NCBI GenBank assembly: GCA_963965975.1
Contig: OZ014414.1
Span: 930,001 to 994,000 of the forward strand
Origin: Xestospongia bergquistia
Taxonomy: Eukaryota; Porifera; Demospongiae; Haplosclerida; Petrosiidae
Length of the DNA stretch: 64,000 nucleotides
Direction of reading: 5' to 3'
Part shown: positions 1 to 11,846 of the stretch, in pieces
Numbering within the stretch: position 1 is the stretch's first letter
Layout: each line of letters begins with the position of its first letter
The notes under the pieces: model-generated
What the model was told of the DNA's origin: nothing
Databases searched by the model: none
Seen by the model: only the letters and a program-made list of their open reading frames with translations
Program-made: the position numbers and the translations under genes

Positions 1-201
1 AGCTCCACCCCTCATTTGCAGAGTTTTAACAACATTCATAGCACGTTTGTGTGTGGCTATTGTCTAAATTATTATTTTTAAAGTCTTCACATATGAAAAG
101 TACAAACTGTACAAGTTCAAGATGAAAGATTAGTTGCTACTGGAAGATTTATGAAGTTGTTGAATCAGTGAAAAAGTATATTTGGAAATAAGAACATGTC
201 T

Positions 202-2467
202 CTAGTTGTCGTCAGGGTAACGATCTCTTAGCCAAGGCTTAGGATAGTATTTATTATCAGAAATGGAATACAGATCGAAATATTTGCTTAACTTTGGAGA
301 TCTTACCTATTAAATGTAAAAATACAGTTGTAATTTGACAACATCTTTGAGTAATTATGAATACCTTTGTCGTACTGTCTAAAATTAAATGTGACTGCGG
401 AAGATAATAAAAAATACCTTTATCTTTTGATTCTGCTAGAATAAGATAGTGAGGTTGGTTAAGAAGGTGCTATATAAAGTAAAAAAAATAACTAAAGTAC
501 ACATTAAAAATGAAAAAAAAGATTAAATACAATTAACCTTACATTATATATATTTAATAACACACATACATACCTCCTTGCCACTATGCAGATAGCCATG
601 TTTAGCTGCCCATTTTTCAGGAGCCTATACAACAAGTTGTAAAATGACCTGCCCATCGATATATGTATTATTTATTACCTTACAATTGACATCCCAGCCA
701 ATAATGACACCATGATATCCGTCAAGGGTGTGTCTAACTACATCTCCTACTTTAAAGGTTACACTTGAAGGACGGGGTGTTCTAGGTTTAGCGGAACGTG
801 CAAAGTAAACATGTTCTTCATTATATTTTTCAACTTCTTTAGCAAAAGATGTGTCATCATTAAGTGCATAGCGATTTGCTAATGGAATAAAGAGCAATGA
901 TAAAAATAAAGGAGACAGAATAATTTGTTTTATTATCTAAAAGTGAAAGTGAAAGGTATGAAACATGTAAATGAATATATAGGCATAAATTAAAAATATA
1001 CCTCCTGGCTGATGTGGGGAACCTGGTTGATTTTGAGTGGCCATTGACTTAGACATTGAATTACTTTTGTCATTGGATGGGTGGCTACCTTTTTGAGAGA
1101 GAGAGAGAGAGAGAGAGAAGTGCAGTGATAACTTTAGTTAACAGGTACCTGTTGCTATTTTATTAGTTCCAGTTTTTGTTAACTCTGAATTCTCATCATA
1201 ATCTTCATCACTTTCCACAGCCGTCACTTTAATACCTGTTCTAGTATCTTTTAAAACCAACTTTCGAATCTTTGATTGCTTTTTTTTTTTCTTTGGAATA
1301 TATGGTACAACAAAAAGTTCTTTAAAATGTTCATATGTTGTATAGTAAAGTAAAGTTGATTGTATGTTGTTATAAGCAGTATCAGCTGAGTCACCAAAAC
1401 TACATTACAACATAAAATAATAATAATAAAGAATGACATAGTTGTATACAAAGGATTTATCCATTCCTTTTCTCACTGTCCATCCATCATTCTATCTATC
1501 AATCTGTTTGTCTGTCTGTTCATTCATTAAATCCTTTATCTGTCCATTACAATAGATCAGTCAATGACATTAAGGAATGTCCATTCTCAGGCATTTAAAA
1601 AGAATATTCCACTTTTATAAAATTTAATAAGAAGAAACAACGTTAAGGTTGAATGGAACATTTTAAAGTTATGGTACATTCAGAAAGATCCTAATCACAA
1701 TTAATAAAGACATTAGTCCAAACATATATCATTCCTTTTTTTCTTAGGAGAGGTACTCTTTTTATTATTTTACTCATTTATAATCAAATTATTTTGTATT
1801 TAATATATGCATTGTTTATACAAGTGCATTATACTCCTTGCCTGTTTATTGTAATTGCTTCAACATTAGTTTGTTTTTAACTCGTCTATTTTTCTACTGA
1901 TCTGTTTATTTATTGTGATCATTTTCTTCAACATTACTTTCTACAATTAACTTGTTTATTTTTCTACTCATTTGAGGTTGTTTATTCATTGCAATTGTTC
2001 CCTTCAATATTACTTTGTTTTATCTACTTTATTTTTCCTATTTATCTGTTTATTTATTAGTTATCACTCCATTGTGTACTATTCTCGTATATAAGTCAGA
2101 GCTTACATTGAGTCTTCATAACCTGATGATACAGAAATGTTGTACTTTTCTCAATAAAACTTTTGACTAAAGTTATTGTTAAATATCTGTTACAGCTGTG
2201 TTGATAATGTGAAGACAGAACATGTTATTTGTAAATCTGCTGTTGATCCACAAGAGTGAAGGAAACAAGTCATACCCACAAACTTAACATCATGTATACT
2301 ACTGAGACATTTCTATGTTCATTCATCTATATAGCCTCATATCACCTGTTAATGGCAATCTGATGAAGTGATAATCCACTAGTGTCATCGTTCTTGATCA
2401 AATAAGTTAGCAAAATTTGAGTTGGAATGATGACAATGAGTATACAGAAAAGAAAGAAGCGATTCAT
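202..2467 (-). CDS. Membrane-anchored protein with C-terminal YccV/HspQ-like domain (spliced, partly resolved)
   Basis: Minus-strand spliced gene. Exons that join in phase with GT-AG borders: 1247-1149, 1088-1002, 878-679, 624-574, 469-418, 378-365 (14 nt) and 306-202, with the stop at 204-202. They encode an acidic, Ser-rich linker followed by a YccV/HspQ-type domain (VGDVVRHTLDGYHGVIIGWD, then a QPHYLILAES strand and a YYPKPWLRDRYPDD tail). That domain is known from bacterial HspQ and from eukaryotic FBXO21-like proteins. A likely first exon, 2467-2346, starts at ATG with MNRFFLFCILIVII and encodes a hydrophobic signal anchor, ending at a good donor. Its phase (2) does not fit the 1247 acceptor (phase 1), so at least one exon between 1250 and 2345 is unresolved. 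Function is unknown; protein-quality or chromatin roles are only analogies. The domain call is firm, the full gene model is not. Confidence 0.72.
365..378 (-). other. 14-nt microexon of the YccV-like gene
   Basis: A 14-base exon lies between an acceptor (TTTTAG) and a donor (GTATTC). It is needed to keep frame: the preceding exon ends one base into a codon, 1+14 nt makes five codons (D-S-T-T-K), and the last exon then reads V-R-S-P-K to the domain tail. Skipping it breaks the frame before the conserved C-terminus. Confidence 0.6.
1093..1119. repeat. (GA)n microsatellite
   Basis: An uninterrupted run of GA dinucleotides. Read on the minus strand it is the CT-rich polypyrimidine tract directly upstream of the acceptor of the exon starting at 1088, so its length could influence splicing of the YccV-like gene. 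Confidence 0.9.
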
Positions 2468-2749
2468 AGTTGTTGGTACTTGAGTTTGGATGTTAGGATA
2501 TCTTTGGTTAACTCCGTATACTATCCCATGTGTAGCTGCCCTCAGCAATTTATCATAAAGTTTATATGAAGGTTAGTCTTTTGTCTTGTAATTTTTTATT
2601 TAATGGCTAGGTATTGTACTCTTTCTCTCTCTCTCTTTATCTCTCTCCTTCTTCCTAATCCCTCACTCTTGATCTGATCCACAGGTATTATAATTTCTTC
2701 GCATAGGCTCATTACTTAGTTCAATATTAAATTTATCATCACAAACCAG
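2468..2749. promoter_or_regulatory. Spacer between divergent YccV-like and USP16-like genes
   Basis: About 280 bp separate the first recognisable exon of the minus-strand gene from the first recognisable exon of the plus-strand protease. It includes a CT-rich stretch (about 2620-2665). It may hold a bidirectional promoter, or a short first USP16 exon that I could not identify. No TATA box is evident. Confidence 0.35.
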
Positions 2750-5190
2750 CTGTCAACGTGGAGTCATTTTTTGGATTTATTCTAAACGACTCCGTGAGCA
2801 ATTTTTATGATACAGTAACAGATCTGGTGATGGGTGGAAAAAAGAAAAGAAGTCAACAGTTTCACTCACCAACCACTGGTAAGAAACATAAACAAAGTGG
2901 AACACAGGGTAAAGGAAAAGATGTAATACTAGATGGAGCAACAGGACATGGACGTAAGTTATAAAGTAGTTATAAAGTAGTTTATATATAAATTGATTGT
3001 ATGGACGGACAAGTGGTGATGATGGGTAATAGATAGATGGCCACAGTTTAAGCCATTTAAGACAGCGAACAAACAAAATAATCTCTTTTTTTCGTCAATT
3101 CTATTTATCTATTTATTGATCATTAAGAAAATATGGAATCTGTTATATGTATCAACACCATTTTATCTTTAATTGGAATATCAGTTAAATCCTGTATTAG
3201 TACAATATAACTTTATCCCTTTAATTTTTAATACAGGTGGTACTACTATTAATTTGATAAAACATAGTCACCCATATCCAGTACCTGTAAGTTCTAATAC
3301 ACAAATACTATAATAATATTAATTGTTGACGGTTGTCGTTTAGGGTCTCTCGAACCTTGGTAACACTTGTTTCTTTAATGCTGTTATGCAGGTGTGTAGA
3401 ACATTAAGTAGTATCAAGGATAAAAAAGAGAGGAGAGTGTTGTAGGTCACATATATAGTAATGTAGAAACACAATGTGGAATGTATAGTGACATTCATGT
3501 AATAGTATATAGTTTTACAGTAAATTCTTATTATAATGTCGTAATAAGAGTTTACTACAGTATTATGGATTAATTTATGGAATTGTGTCATATTTATCTT
3601 ACATTGCTTGCTGCTATACATTGTTTCTACTTAACTATTGATCTTTGTCACTCCCTTTCCTCTTATCAACTAACAATAGTCTCTGATAACATCAATTTTA
3701 TATATGTGTACTTGTCATTACCATTACAATGTGTCTTATCTCATGATATACTCTACAATTCATTATTGTATGCAGTGTAATATTGTATTTAAATTTAGAT
3801 TTACTTTGACTGAATTTTATTTAACTATAAAAATAATACAAATTATAAATGTTATGTAGTATAGTATGATGAATTAGTCATAGACATGTAAATGTTAAAA
3901 GTGTTAAGTGGAAAAGTATCAATTGTTCAAATTAAGTCTATTTGTCATATCTCATGTACAGTATATTTAAATATAATTGTTAACAAGCTATTGGTATACT
4001 TTATTATTTAATATAATAAGTACATGGATATGTCATATGTCACAATAATTAACTTTGTCTTTAAATTTATTTAGAACCTTTCTCAAACTCATTTTCTGAG
4101 GCAAAGAATGGCTTTTCATTTATGCCAAGAAGAATATCCATTGGAACTACCTTCAGGTCGTGAATATTTGGTAAGTTCGTATGCTTTTTGAATTAACAAA
4201 TTTTAGACACAATTGAATATATAGTATTCCTTTGTAGTAGTACAGTAGTTCTTGTTCTGACTCTCTCTCTCTCTCTCTAGCCCAGTCGTCAAATAGTTGT
4301 CAGAAAAGAGAAAGAGAAATCAGAAAGCTTTGCAACTGACTTTTATCAATTTCTTAATAACATGAAAGGTCTCAGTAACCGGACACTCAATCCACGAGTT
4401 GTTTTCAGCCATGTTTGCAGAAAGTGAATTATTCAAATAAATAAATCACTGTAATATATTTAACTGTAGCTCACTTAATTCAATAGATTAATAGTTATTT
4501 TATAATTAACAAGTAGTCATTTAACAAGTTGTATATGTTCTGCCATTAAGTACAACTGTTTATCATCTTATTATTATAACAGTGATATTATAAAATGTAG
4601 TAGGTTGTTAATGTTATTGTAGGACTAACAATATGATCTACATTGTACTAAATTAGGGTTCTTATAAAGTGTGTAATAATTTTTGTTATGGTTCCTATAA
4701 TATGTGTGTAATAATTTTTGTTAGGGTTCCTATAATGTGTGTAATAATTTTTGTTAGGGTTCCTATAATGTGTCTAATAATTTTTGTTAGGGTTCCTATA
4801 AAGTGTGTAATAATTTTTGTTAGGGTTCCTATAATGTGTGTAATAATTTTTGTTAGGGTTCCTATAATGTGTGTAATAATTTTTGTTAGGGTTCCTATAA
4901 AGTGTGTAATAATTTTGTTAGGGTTCCTATAATGTGTCTAATAATTTTTGTTAGGGTTCCTATAAAGCGTGTAATAATTTTTGTTAGGGTTCCTATAATG
5001 TGTGTAATAATTTTTGTTAGGGTTCCTATATTGTATGTAATAGTTTTTATTCTTTTTACTTCTTTTGTACAGTGCTCCAAGATTTAGTAGCTATCAACAA
5101 CAAGACAGCCATGAGCTGTTGAGATATTTATTGGACTCACTTAAAAGTGAAGAGATCAAGGTAAGAAACATCTAAGACATTATGTATTAC

Positions 5191-5239
<49 letters not shown>

Positions 5240-8200
5240 CTGGGATTTTCAATTAACGTATTATAAATATGTAGTAAATGTTTAGTATGAATGATAGCAT
5301 ATCTCACGTACCACAATAATTTTCAACTCACTAAATATAACATTAAAGATTTTTGATAGAAGTATATATTATATTAAATTTAGTTTAAAATACTTGTTCA
5401 AATAGTCTGACAATTAAGTGATCTCTTTGCTATATACATAGACAAGATAACACTGTAGGTTAAAGTATAGTTACAATACATGGACAATCTTTTAAATAAT
5501 TCGAAATCTTTATTATTACTTTATTTTTAGAGAATAAAACGTGCTATTTTAGAGTCATATGGTATTAGAGGGAAGGCAGCAGAGAAAGGCGATTCTATAA
5601 AGACGTTAGATGAAAACGAAAAGAAGGAAATAAAAAGTACGTAAAATAATATCTTAATAACTTACATAATTTTAATAATAATTAATATTAACATATTATA
5701 TTAACATTATATAATACTAATAATTTTAATACTAAGATTTACATATCTTGTGGAATGATAGGATAATAAATATCGAACTATGTTTACATGTACATGTATT
5801 TAGTTTCTATGACAACCAGTTTATGTGTTCATTCTATTTATGTATGATCTATTTTTTCTCTTAACAGTTTATGGTATACAGGCTGCTATGGTTGAGACAT
5901 ATGTTGATGACGTATTTGGAGGTAAACTGGCAAGCTCTATAACCTGTCTTCAGTGTAAAACAGTAAGTGATAAGTCATGTGATAGTCATGTAGTGTTCAC
6001 ACAGTATTGTTTGTTTTGTTTTCTAATAGCGTTCAGACATGCAAGAGGATTTACTAGATCTTTCTTTACCAGTACCACCTGAAAAGGTAAGGTATTTAAT
6101 TTGCATGTATTAGATCACATTAAATGAAATGTAAAACATTTTGTCACCAATTATACATGTACTGTACATGTGATTATCAAATGCCAATATGACCATTTAT
6201 CTACCACTATTTACTTGTACAAGTCATTATTTTACTACAATTCCTGTATTATTAACTAGTAGTTTGTATTATCATTTTATTATTTAATATATTTTCATAT
6301 CTTTGAAGATAATTTGACCCTACTTTTTTAACAGGTACAATCTACAAGTCGCTATTGTAAAAACAAACGTAAACATGTCAACAAGTCCTCCGATGAAGAC
6401 GAGGGAATTGGCCAAGGGGAAGGAATTCGTAAAAAGAAATTGGAACCGTCTCCTAAATTAAGCAAAAGTCAGCGTAAGAAGCAGGAGAAAGAAAAAAGAA
6501 AAGCCAATGTATGTTATTCTAATTAAGTACAGTACGCCCTTGTCTTAAGATTGATCTTATATTATCAACAACTACTGATGACCATTTTATTGTATGCGTA
6601 CATGCACTGGTTTAAATCAATAAATATATTATCACTTACAAATGATTGATAAGTGGATCAAATCATTAGATACTTCAAAAGAATTTTACTTACAGTTACT
6701 GACTTAAAAATACATTTAAGACTTACATGTAAAATCTTGTTTATCCTTTTAGTCTCAAAAGGGGAAGAAAGGTAAAACAAAGTTTGCACCTAAAGAATTT
6801 AGTAAACAAGAGGAAAACCGGCATCAGTCTTCAGCCTTAGAGATACACCCACAACCTGAACCCCCTCAGCAAGAAGCTTTCATACACTCCACGTCTGAAT
6901 CAAACATGGACATGAACAACAAAGATGGCAATCTAGCTGATGACGAAGAAGTGTTTTCTGCACAAGTCCTCGACTCTGATAATTCTCCTCACAATGATAC
7001 TAAAGTTGATGAACTTACAACACGGTTGTCAACAAGTCTTAACATTGCCGAGAACACCGATATTAACATCTCAGAATCTATTATTGATAATTATTCACAA
7101 ACTAGGTCTACTCCGGATACAGCAGAACATAAAAAAGATGTACCAGCTTCTGTGGAGGATGATTCACACACGAACGAGTTTAACCCGCCTACGGAAAACA
7201 TTAGTCCAACTGTTTCTGTTACTGCTGTTGATGATTCACTTCAAAATATCGGTGAAAACAGCTTTTCACATGATGCTAATAATACAGTTCCTAGTCATAG
7301 TAGTGAAGTTATCTTTGATCATGTAGATTTAACAAATGAAGAGAACATGGATACGACAGAGTCGACTAAAAAGAGCACAAAGACCATGTTTAATCCAGCT
7401 GTCACAAAGGAGCTGGTAACTTATGTTGATGATTACACTTTTGAAACTGACGAAGATGAGTACACACTTGAGTATTGTTTGAAAATGTTTGCATCTCCTG
7501 AGCATCTAACAGGTAGTGAGAAGTTTTATTGTGACGTGTGTACTGAACGAGCTAAAAAGAAAAAGGAAGAAACAAGCAAAGACAATGATATACCACAAGA
7601 AGAAACTGATGGTGGTCCATTGTCTTTAGCTCAATTGAGCAAAGATGCCATGCAAAAAACTGATACTTGTTCTGTTGGCAATTCCATGGAAGGTGGGGTC
7701 CATGTGGGATTGGAAGAAGAGGTGGAAGGAATTGAGCAAACATGTCGTCCTCCACTTCATAGGGAGTCATCTTCTTCATGTAGCAGTGGATATGAGAGAG
7801 AAGACGAAAAAGACCACACTGAAAGCACAAAGGAATCAGATGGTATGTGTTAGTTAGTACATGTATATTGTACATTGTAATTACAGTACCTCTTGTATTA
7901 ATTACTGAATGTATGTCTAGTTCTATAAACCTAATATTGCCATTTATAGTGGTATTGTTCTAATTTCAGATGTAGAGGAGAGTGTCAAAGATGATGAAGG
8001 ATTCAATGATTCTGATGGTGAATTAGTTTTTTGTGAGGCAACCAAGCAGCTTATGATCGATCTACCCCCACCTGTACTTTGTATTCAATTGAAAAGGTAT
8101 AGCACTTGAATATTTAATCACTATTTATTGTTTCTGTTTTTAAAGATTTACCCAGCTAGGTAGAAGTGGACGTAATCTTAGAAAGAACAATGTTCATATT

Positions 8201-9151
8201 CAGTTTAAGACAATACTAGACCTTGCTCCCTACTGCACAGATAATTGTCAGGTAAATAAGTACATTATTACGTACACATATTTGTCAAGTTAATCTTTTT
8301 GGCAACATTCAACTGAGAAGTCATTGCTTGCCAATATTTCCCACAATATGGCAATTTTTGAGATTACCATATCTTATAATGTGCCACTTTCAATATATTA
8401 TAGTGTCACATGTGTGTATTATTACAAGCACATCTATTTCATATGTAAAAATATATCTTCTACACTGTGTTATCTTTGTATACAAAGTACATTTAACACT
8501 ATAAATTTCACTAGCTTACCAAATTTAATCGTTTTCTCTTAGAACTTATATGATTCCAATGGGCAGCTCTTATATTCATTATATGGAGTCGTAGTTCACG
8601 GTGGTAGTATGCATGGTGGACATTATGTGGCTTACGTACGTGTCAGAATGGAGCTTGAACTATGTGACATTTCACCTAAGCTCAAAGCTAATTTGAATAT
8701 AGCAACGTCTAATAGTAATGAGAGTGAAGGAATCAAAGGCAAAGAGATGGAAACCTCTTCATCTGTGAATTCCACTTGTAGTCAAAGTACCACCATTATG
8801 ACCAGAAATGATATGGTTGGTGACAGAGAAATTAATGTAGAAACCACAGTGGCAAAAGAAGAGGGGGATGCTGAAATGGGAAAAGATGTGGAGACAAATG
8901 AACAAAAAATTACATTTACAGTCAAAGAAGAGAGTGATTCAGAAGATGAAGTAAAGCAAAAAACATCATTGATGTCTTCGCAGAATTTAGATGCTTCGTC
9001 GAGTAGTTCCCGTGAGTTTGATCTTTCATCAACTGAGAACAGTCAATGGTACTATATTAGTGATACTCACGTTATGAAGGCATCCCAGGATGATGTACTC
9101 CAATGTCAAGCCTACCTATTGTTCTATGAAAGATTACCATTTAAAAAGTAG
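2750..9151 (+). CDS. USP16: Ubiquitin-specific protease, USP16/USP45 type (14 exons, N-terminus unresolved)
   Basis: Deubiquitinase of the C19 cysteine peptidase family; vertebrate USP16 removes ubiquitin from histone H2A. Exons: 2750-2953, 3237-3286, 3344-3391, 4075-4170, 4281-4423, 5073-5160, 5531-5636, 5868-5962, 6030-6086, 6335-6508, 6753-7842, 7970-8096, 8146-8251 and 8543-9151. All join in phase with GT-AG borders. The Cys box is [20 protein letters not shown]; the [14 protein letters not shown] box, the [10 protein letters not shown] and FYCDVC zinc-finger cysteines, [13 protein letters not shown], and the His box [12 protein letters not shown] follow, ending [10 protein letters not shown]. 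The wording NLSQT favours USP16 over USP45. Long acidic and Ser-rich inserts sit in exons 11 and 14. The first exon opens at an acceptor, not an ATG, and the ZnF-UBP domain usual at the N-terminus of this family was not found, so the 5' end is missing from this model or lost. Confidence 0.9.
4653..5050. repeat. 33-bp minisatellite, about 12 units, in USP16 intron
   Basis: Tandem units of GGGTTCCTATAATGTGTGTA plus ATAATTTTTGTTA (33 bp) vary at a few positions (AATG/AAAG, TGTG/TGTC); one unit is 32 bp. The array fills the 3' part of the intron between the exons at 4281-4423 and 5073-5160 and stops just before the true acceptor. Because 33 is a multiple of 3, several frames stay open on both strands; these are not genes. 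Confidence 0.95.
5196..5234. repeat. (TTA)n microsatellite
   Basis: About 13 perfect TTA/ATT trinucleotide units lie just inside the USP16 intron that follows the exon ending at 5160. Confidence 0.9.
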
Positions 9152-9692
9152 ATATCAATTTTTTTCTTTTTCTCTTTTAATGTGTTTGCATTATTGTCAA
9201 TTGACAATGTACTATATAACAATGAAAATTTTAAATTTCAGATCAACTCATTGATAAAATTTAATTTTAGATCAAGCCATTGATAATGCAACAACCTTTA
9301 TGATTTTCTGCTAAATTTAGGAGGTCTACCATATGATTAATATCATATTTAAATTAATACTATATATGAAGAGAAGGTAATTTCTTAAGGTATATTAATA
9401 GTTATGTTTGAAATGGCTTGTATATTAGCCTAGAATTGTACATAATTAAAGTTGTTATGAAAACTAATATAACTACTAACTGGAACTATAAATCATAAAA
9501 TATTTACACTCAAAAACAACTAAAGATCTTAATACATAGATTTCTTACAATATCATATAGAAAATATTAAAAAATGGACAATTATGTATTTTGATGATGT
9601 ATATAACTTGCATTTCTTGAAATGATCACCTCAGCCCATATAGCAAATTAAACTGTCAAATTTCATTTTGTTATTGTTAAGAGATACAACAT
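9152..9692. other. Intergenic spacer, USP16-like to transporter cluster
   Basis: AT-rich spacer holding the two convergent 3' ends. A short imperfect duplication is visible (TCAACTCATTGATAAAATT and TCAAGCCATTGATAATGC, about 9240-9290). No gene or mobile element is seen. Confidence 0.6.
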
Positions 9693-11483
9693 TTAATTAG
9701 TTAATGTTTCAATCAAATAGTCATTTAAGTATCCTTCATAACTCCAGTTAGGTGTATGAATATTAGGACTAATCTCATCATTAACACTTACGGTTAAATG
9801 CCTTTCAAATTTCTCTTCAATGACAACCATTGTATTATACTGTTCACTACGTACACGATGTCGATACCATTTGGACACTCCAATAAATATCAAGAAACCT
9901 GCAAAACATATTAATATCTGAAAACATAGAATCCAAAAATTACACCCAAGTTTTCCTGGTCCATCGAGGTTATGTAAATCAAAGATTTTATTTATTATAT
10001 GCCCAATACTTGTGTATGTACTTCGAATAAACCAGTAGATACCAGTTATCATACCACTCATATTAATTGGGGCTTGACTGCAAATAAACTCAAAGCTGTA
10101 AACAAAACTTAAAAAGTTAGCCAATGCAAAAAAGGACAAAGGTATGCAGAAATAAAGAAATGATATATTGTACGTAGAACTTTCCATACTTGATGAAGAG
10201 AAGCAATCGACATTGGGTGAATGTACTTCTCCTACGGTGACCAAGATTAATGTTGATATTAAAGAGCAAAAGAAAAATGAATGCTATACCGATACCTTTG
10301 AGTGGATTTAGAAGAAAATACTCAATTTTAGGGAAAAGAGGTATTAAAAGTAATTCAATGAAAGGAACAAAAATGACTACTGCTTCATCAAATACATCCC
10401 ATAGTATATATGATCCATAGCCATATATGGAAGTTGAACTACCTTTAAATTTCCCGATTAAAGTAAACTTTTCTTGTACAATACAAATGGTACATAAAAT
10501 CCAAATAGTGATGCATAAATGGCAACAATTCTTAGAAATATTTTAACGTCTTCAACCTCGCCTTCTGTAAATGGTCCACCATACTTTCCCTTTCCCAAAT
10601 CTATTCTGCTTGGTAGCTTTGTTTCCCAGTACGTGAATGCACTTCTATTTTCTGGATGCTTATGTCGATAAGCATACATTAGAACATTATGTACTGTAGT
10701 ATATGGATTACGGAGTAAAATTCCACTTGGTCTGAAGTGTTTTATAAAGTAGGTGTGAGCAAGGAGTGTAAAAGATATAAAGAGAAAGACAATCATTCCA
10801 GTCACTAACAGAAGCTTTGCATCATAAATTGTGTTCTTCACAAAGGCTATATACCCAAACAAAAAACCCATAAATATACCCCACACAACCCAATGTACAA
10901 AGGCCCTGATTTGAGCATTAGACTCATCGATCATCTGATCCATTCCATAAGCTAGCACAGTCGCAAATAAGCTTGAACTTCCAATCAGAATCAATAAGAG
11001 TGCCACTCCAGATATTCTATACTTGGCTATATTAACTGGTAGTCCACATGTCCCATATTGAATACAGTAACTGATAACTTGAAGGACAATAGCTAGCCAG
11101 CAGGACCATAAACTCAAGTTAATAGATCTTTCACGGCCAATCTTTGTATCAGCAAGCCAACCCATTACAACAAAAAGTACAGTATGTAGAAATGAATGTA
11201 TGTAGGGTAATACAATGGACACCTTTGGTTGATTACTTGGAAAAGGATACCAACAAGAATCAGGATCAACTTTTGTCATTAAACCATACAGTATACTGTG
11301 TGTTACTTCAATAGATGCTCCTATCGCTATGGAATACAGCACTAACAACCAGGAAGGTATATTCAGATTGCGACCTTTCAATTCCTTACAGTACTTACTA
11401 AAGCAAGTTTTACAGAATAACTTGTTCTTAGATTTGGAACCATTATCAGAGAGTGAGGTATCTAATCTTGACCTAGTAGCCAT
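9693..11483 (-). pseudogene. POT/SLC15-like transporter, frame-broken copy
   Basis: Starts MATRSRLDTSLSDNG, like its neighbour at 11847-13613, and keeps the family boxes: GWLADTKIGRERSI, GTCGLPVNIAKY, YGMDQM, the KYGGPFTEGEVEDVK loop and EFICSQAPINMSG. Reading is open from 11483 to 10458, where TAA falls inside TM7. The next 210 bases encode the expected SIYGYGSYILW and FPKIEYFLLNPL residues in another frame. From about 10250 the first frame resumes to the stop at 9693. So two single-base shifts compensate, leaving about 70 codons out of frame with a stop. As a host gene it is a young pseudogene, a polymorphic allele, or affected by assembly errors. An intron is unlikely because it would delete conserved residues. 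Confidence 0.8.
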
Positions 11484-11846
11484 TTTGACAATTTCAGATG
11501 ACTATGCATCTAACAGTTTATATTGTTGATTGTGAGTAGTTGGTTACACATGACATTCTTATAGTTATGAAAGCAGTCATGCATTTCCTGCACAGATTAA
11601 ACACACAACCACAACACATAGGTGTCAAGTTAGTACTACGCAATGATTAGTATGTGCTTGTAAGCGTAACTACCACTAAATTCCAAATGATATTTTACAT
11701 GTAACATTGCTAATTATGCAGATAACTTTTTTAATCTATCTAACTTGTTCATGTATATTTAGCTGTAAATACAGGAAGAGTTGATTAATAAAATCTGACA
11801 TTCAGCATTAAGATGACATTATTTGTTTAATATAGAGCTAAAAAAA
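11484..11846. other. Intergenic spacer
   Basis: 363 bp between two same-strand transporter copies. It must contain the promoter of the broken copy and the 3' end of the 11847-13613 gene. No repeat or clear core promoter was recognised. Confidence 0.5.

Noticed and set aside
2190-2262. Plus-strand CVDNVKTEHVICKSAVDPQE as a possible ZnF-UBP piece of USP16
   Set aside because: Only about 21 codons before a stop, no usable donor, and the Cys/His spacing does not fit.
4653-5050. CRISPR-like repeat array
   Set aside because: Units abut with no unique spacers, in a eukaryotic intron.
4669-5087. Open reading frames on both strands with repeated [11 protein letters not shown] / IGTLTKII peptides
   Set aside because: They are a by-product of a 33-bp tandem repeat whose length is a multiple of three; the array lies in an intron.
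10245-10457. Intron explaining the break in the 9.7-11.5 kb copy
   Set aside because: Removing it would delete GYGSYILW and FPKIEYFLLNP, conserved in nearly all paralogs, and no other copy has an intron there.
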